From Siphonodentalium dalli (lineage: Eukaryota > Mollusca > Scaphopoda > Gadilida > Siphonodentaliidae), in assembly GCA_032622095.1 (NCBI GenBank), contig CP136069.1, forward strand, positions 36,738,194-36,802,193: a DNA stretch of 64,000 bases, read 5' to 3'. Shown in pieces: positions 59,118-64,000 of this stretch. How positions within the stretch are numbered: position 1 is the stretch's first letter; each line of letters starts with the position of its first letter. The translations under genes and the position numbers were made by a program. The notes under the pieces are model-generated. The model had not been told where the DNA came from, made no database searches, and saw only the letters and a list, made by a program, of their open reading frames with translations.

Positions 59118-59800
59118 AGAAATGCTCACTTTTATATACCTTTATAGCATTTTTTGCGTGTATTCATTGTTGGGTCAGACCATTTGCCATGGCAGAATTC
59201 TCCACGTGACAACTCTTACTATATGTGTGATCATCAGTAGTCTATAAATCTTCTAGAAATTTTGGGTAGATACCACCAAATTGCGACCGGTTGCCATAGC
59301 AACATATTTTCGGAAATGTATGCGTTTGGGGCTGTAATTTTGCTATATGACGATGTGTTTGCGACATTTGAATCAAATATAAGTCATTTCCGAAGTAAAT
59401 GATCCTGGAATATTTTGCTAACATCCGGAACTAGCCTTGCCCGAAAATCATCCAACGCCGATAGAGGGCGCTATTCAAAATGGCCGCAAAGTCCCGTTTT
59501 CTGACGTTAAAATGCTTACTTTTATATAATTTTATAGTCATGTATGCGTTAATTTAATGCTGGGTCAGACCATTTGTCATGACAAAATTCTCCACATGAC
59601 AGCACATAATATTTATATATGGGTGATAATCCGTAGTCTATAAATCTTCAATAAAATTTGGGTAGATACCACCAAATTGCGACCGGTTGACATGGCAACC
59701 GATTTTCCGAAAATTGTGCGTTTGCATGGGGGCTGTAATTTCGCTATACGAGATGTCTACATGCGACATTTTTAATAAAATGTAATTCATTTCCAAAGAA
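59118..59800 (+). repeat. tandem duplication, period ~385 bp
   Basis: Unit 1 (about 59,118-59,400) and unit 2 (about 59,505-59,800) share GGGTCAGACCATTTG, GGGTAGATACCACCAAATTG, CGACCGGTTG and GGGGCTGTAATTT in the same order. The copies are diverged by substitutions and small indels. Confidence 0.8.
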
Positions 59801-59999
59801 ATAAGATCGAGGAATATACTTAAATTGTCTCCGATTCTTGTTCCTTCCGCTGAAGTGGTCAAGATTCACCTGCCATGGTGATTGCCAACCATTTATGAGA
59901 AACAATGCCAAACCCTGAACTAATTTTTTTTTGCAGAAATATGTACATAAACCCTCCATAAACAACATAATAAAATCAACAGAAATAAGAAAAGGGTCA

Positions 60000-60850
60000 A
60001 TTGATGAAAAAACATTGAATAACCCCTTCATTTTTCTCTAGTTTTGAAAAAATAATTGACCATAAAATGAGAAATTTAGGCTACGAAATCAGGTAAACTC
60101 TCGTTTGTGAAGGCACAGAGCTCCAAAAATGCTTAATCAATATGGGAAATGTTTTATGTTCTGGAATCAGGACAGCTCGAGAAAATAGACATGAACTGGA
60201 AGGACTTTTTGCATACATGCACGAAAATCTATAAATTGATAATTTGACCAAATTTCTCCAAATTTATTTCACAAAATTTATCAATTTCCCTTTTTCCGAT
60301 TTGTGCAGATTTTTAGTATGTTGTTTTTGGAGGGTTTATGTGCGTATTCTTTTAAACAAAATTGTGTTTCAATTAGTTCTGGGTAAAACCATAAATGCAT
60401 TGACTAAAATGTTAGGATTTAATTAGTAAAATATACGTGATTGGAGCGGTCAGACCAGCGTAGCGTGGGAACTGAACCCAGCCTTGCAGCTTAATTGGCA
60501 TTGGAATTGGTATTGAATGGGTATTGGAATGGCTTCACGAAATTAAGAATGCAGTAAATGTGTCGGATATACAGGGCGAACGACATGCTGAACTTAATAT
60601 AACCGAGATTTTAATTTAAACATTTAACTTTTCATTCACACAAAGTGGAAAGCTTGTTAAAATATTATTTCATAAATTAAAACACCCAGCACATTTTGCA
60701 CGGTGATGATGATGAAAACGATGATGATGCTATTGACAAAGAAAGAACGTCTCAGTGTAGAATTGTTCGGTGTTGCTATAACCAGGTCAGTCACATCATG
60801 AATTAAAATATTATATTTATATTTAACTATAATAGTTTAAAAGCAAGTGT
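60000..60850. other. unannotated stretch
   Basis: No supported gene or repeat apart from a short GATGATGATG run at about 60,705. Confidence 0.5.
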
Positions 60851-60879
60851 AATTTTGAGACAGTGCAAATTTGTTTGGG

Positions 60880-60960
60880 ATTGGATGGGCTTCGAATCCC
60901 GGCCCATGACTCAAAGTCCGTCGTCAATACCACACGGCCACCGAAGAGACCACAAAAAAG
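60880..60960 (-). repeat. tRNA-derived SINE head
   Basis: On the minus strand GTGGCCGTGTGG matches a pol III A box and GGGATTCGAAGCCC a B box at tRNA-like spacing. The anticodon arm is poor, so it is called SINE-like rather than tRNA. Confidence 0.5.
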
Positions 60961-61261
60961 GAAGCTCAAATGGCCGCTGTATTCCGAAGTTGCACCTTGT
61001 ACTTATATTCCGCCTTGAACTTCTATTTGGCACACTAGAGTATTTTCGAGCAAATAAGGTATGAACTTTATTGTTTTAAAAATAAAACTAGCATATGCAT
61101 GCATATATGCTTGTAACAGTCAAAATGCTATGTTTTGAATCAGTTCCTCATATATTACGTGTTTGTGCATCTGCACTGGCCTTTGAATGCGTGGTACTCA
61201 CCAACCTCGAAAGCACATAATTACCCATCGTGTATTTGCTAACATAATAGTATAAACTAGG

Positions 61262-61420
61262 GGAGCGGAAAGCTCAGTTGGTCTGTGGGCCGACCTCTGA
61301 GCTAAACCTTCAACACGGTCGAGGGTTCGAATCCGACATAGTGTCGGCCAGACTTTGTGTCGCCATCTGCATTCCCAGTAACATGGGCATCATGAATCAA
61401 CAATAGATTCCAGAAGCGAT
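61262..61420 (+). repeat. tRNA-derived SINE
   Basis: AAGCTCAGTTGGT (A box) and GGGTTCGAATCCGAC (perfect B box) lie ~50 bases apart. The body continues CAGACTTTGTGTCGCCATC and CATTCCCAGTA. A headless copy of the body is at 61,884-61,945. Confidence 0.65.
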
Positions 61421-61883
61421 ACTAGACAAGTGTCCACATCGGACACAGAGCATTATAGTCCGTTAGTCTTGACGGTCGAAGTTATAAGTTTGATCAATCT
61501 AAACCTCTCTATTAAAGATCACAACTCACAATCAAGTAAATGCGTTCGGTCGATTCTCGATTGTGTTACGTCCGTTCACGGTATGTATTTTAGCGAAGTT
61601 TATACGCTACCCATGCATGCAAATCCAAATACAATGGAACTATAGTATACAGAGATCACATAGTGTTATTAGTGAATATATTGCTCAGGTACAGTGTTAT
61701 TTGGAAAAAGTCTCGCACAGGCAAGACTCGACCTCACAAAAAGCTTGTTCGAAAAAGGGAAGAAATGTCAATATTTATTTATCGGCATCCCCAACACTTT
61801 TGGCGTTGGCAGCAATAACTGTTTGGATCCGTTATGACTCGCATGAAGGTAGGTCGCCCTACGGCATAACATGATATCGATCA

Positions 61884-61945
61884 GACTTTGTGTCGCCATC
61901 GGCGTCTTCATTCCCAGTACCATGGGTATCACGAATCAATTATCG
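61884..61945 (+). repeat. SINE body fragment
   Basis: Repeats the body of the SINE at 61,262 (CAGACTTTGTGTCGCCATC, CATTCCCAGTACCATGGGTAT) without the pol III head. Confidence 0.65.
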
Positions 61946-62279
61946 ATGCCACGATCAGTGCTCTGTGAACGATTTCAGAAACAAAAGGGTCTCCGACAAA
62001 ATTTGAAAAATACGTACACTAGGATAATTTCGTACCTCCGTTCCTCTTGTTAACGCCACCGGTGTATACTGTTCTACAAATTTTAGAAATCTGTGGTCCC
62101 ATGGGGATTTTATAAATAGATAAATGGTTTTTCCGGTTATTTTGGGACGCGTTAAAGTTGTACTGCGACCCCGAGTCCGGTAAAAACTATAGTTGGAATG
62201 TCCAAGTTCGTGAAAGTTCTACTGACTATGCCGATGATTTGAGAAGCTTTACTGTTTTAGGATATTGTAGGAAGGCTAA

Positions 62280-62685
62280 TGTGGCCGTGTCAAATTGAGC
62301 TATAGCGATGGGATATCTGGCAGGACAACACATTTCGGGTTTTCGTGGGGTGTGTATTCGCTGGATGTCTTATAGTTGCAGTGTGTAACTAGTATGACCG
62401 CGTTAATTGCGTTCGATGTTTATGTATGAACAACGGCTGGGCCATCCACACTTGAAGATTTTATGGCGGGAACACAATTTTTGATCCGCATTTAGAAGCC
62501 TTCTGGTTTGTTGAATGAAAAACCTGCAGTAATAAGCCGCAGTTTTTTTTTATAATTTGAAGGATGTTTTAACGGAAATCTGAGGCGGTGCATTAATGTA
62601 ACCAATATATTTTATATTATAATTAATATTTATGGCTAATAATATGATCTTGGGGGCGTTACCATTTCTGACTATGGCTTTCTTG
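62280..62685 (+). repeat. foldback element F, second copy
   Basis: Matches 48,235-48,705 in order: GGGATATCT, GGACAACACATTTCGGGTTT, GAAAAACCTGCAGTAAT, AATAATATGATCTTG and GCGTTACCATTT. Confidence 0.7.
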
Positions 62686-62689
62686 TAAT

Positions 62690-64000
62690 ATCATGACCAT
62701 GGATTACACTACGCTTGGCACACTGTCGGGTCGGGAGCCGACGCTAATGGCCGCCCACGTGTGCAACACTGTACACATTATCACTCTAAAGTATCACGAC
62801 ATTTGGCCGTATTACCACTTGATTTTAGAGTTATCCATCTTCATCCGCAATTTTGTTCAAAGACCGTACGTTTGACCATGTCTTTCTGAGCCACATATAA
62901 TTGCACATCTCGAGAAATAACATCAAAAATCGATATCTGATCACTCTGAGCTTTGATGGGTGGGTTCCTCGATTCGAATAAAATACTGTTTAACCCCGAA
63001 GTCAGAAATAGTAATTTAGGAGCGTTGATTCGGATAATGCTTCGTTAAGGAGTCTTTTCCTTTTAAAACATTCAGAGCTATCCTTATCAAGAGGACGGTA
63101 ATATAGTGTTCGCATATCTACACTGTTAGATCAGTTTGATGGTTTCTTACCGTTATTTTATGTGCCCATGAAAATTGTCTAAATGAAATATTTTCGCGAT
63201 TCAAAGTCATGCCGTCAAAATTCAATAGTATAGTTATCGGTGACCATATTGTATACGGCAATGACTCCTTACAGTATGCCTGAATCTTACTCTGCTGATA
63301 TTTAATATGTATTATTAATCCGGCATTCATTCTGTGTTATGCACATCCGTACGTATATTCATGAGTATGTTATTCTCATTCCGGGTTTAAGTTCCCGCTT
63401 TAGCACTCACCTCATTTATTCGCCATTTATCGTTGGCGTTGCGTATTTGATCGCAAACTATTGTTTTTTTGGGAAACTGTTACCTTTTCAATTGTGGACA
63501 GTTGTTAAGGCGGTCTGATTTCGGTACTGATACTACGTGCTGTGACTTAGTATCAAAACACATATACTGACACAAGGGGATACAGGTACTATTAACACGA
63601 GCTTCGATGTCAACCAATAGTGACAATAACAACAGCGAGCAGCTATTACTATTAGAATGTTGACAATCCAGTTGAGAGTGTTCTGAATCTGATTGTTTCA
63701 AAGCACATGCATGTACATTTACAAGAGAAGATATACATGTATAAGTACTGTACGTACCAGTGTAATTCACAAGAGCTTCAATGTCAACAACAACACCGTA
63801 AACAATGAACTGACGCCGCGCAGTGACGGATGATCACATATCTACTATTCCAACTTTACAATTACACTGACCAATTCATCGTGTGTTCATCAATTTTCAT
63901 TGAAACGTGTGGACATGAGAAATTGATCAAGCATAGAAGAAAAATTATCAAAAATGTAAAATAAAATGTTAAAGAATGTAAGAAAAAATGAAAACAAATT
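62690..64000. other. unannotated window end
   Basis: No gene supported. A minus-strand 96-codon ORF at 63,480-63,770 has random composition. The last ~70 bases are AATGTAAGAAAAAATG-like filler also seen at 50.85-51.06 kb. Confidence 0.5.

Noticed and set aside
60880-60960. Candidate functional tRNA gene
   Set aside because: A and B boxes are present but the anticodon and acceptor stems do not pair properly.

Overview
This window looks like nuclear DNA of a marine invertebrate. It is AT-rich and intron-dominated, full of non-autonomous transposons, foldback elements and minisatellites, and rich in ACATGTA-type words. The species cannot be named from sequence alone. A mollusc or other lophotrochozoan is my weak preference, because the 3.5-13.5 kb repeat has the layout of Helentron-type elements known from bivalves and insects.

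The one clearly recognisable host gene is an opsin-family GPCR on the minus strand. Three exons with matching splice phases lie at 47.6-47.8 kb (TM1-TM2), 28.1-28.2 kb (ECL1-TM3-ICL2) and 15.3-15.5 kb (TM4-ECL2-TM5), separated by introns of about 19.4 and 12.5 kb. They join into about 174 continuous residues with the TM3-ECL2 cysteine pair and the E181-type counterion. The start and the TM6-TM7 exon carrying the retinal lysine were not found. The acceptor of the TM1 exon lies inside an exact five-copy 43-bp tandem repeat, so the 3' splice site itself is multiplied, and only the exon-proximal copy keeps the frame.

The most interesting mobile element is a young LTR retrotransposon (16,282-23,326), inserted antisense in the opsin intron. 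Its two LTRs differ only by an 8-bp duplication and it is flanked by a 5-bp target duplication. It carries one intact ORF of about 1,051 codons and nothing resembling protease, reverse transcriptase, RNase H or integrase. Its long leader contains three related stem-loops.

Layout: 0-3.4 kb, small foldbacks, one TA-flanked MITE, a SINE-like head and a possible terminal exon. 3.5-13.5 kb, a Helentron-like repeat of about 48 monomers of ~162 bp, invaded by two hAT-like elements and two TA MITEs with exact empty sites. 13.5-15.3 kb, minisatellites and a foldback. 15.3-28.2 kb, opsin exons 3 and 2 with the LTR element, a C-rich minisatellite and a LINE relic between. 28.2-47.6 kb, the opsin intron with a 2.9-kb long-TIR element, a Mutator-like MITE pair, a ~470-bp inverted repeat pair, a 91-bp array and long-period degenerate repeats. 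47.6-64 kb, opsin exon 1 and its repeat array, a duplicated membrane-anchor ORF, more foldbacks, a Helitron 3' end and tRNA-derived SINEs. No bacterial, organellar, rRNA or CRISPR features are present.
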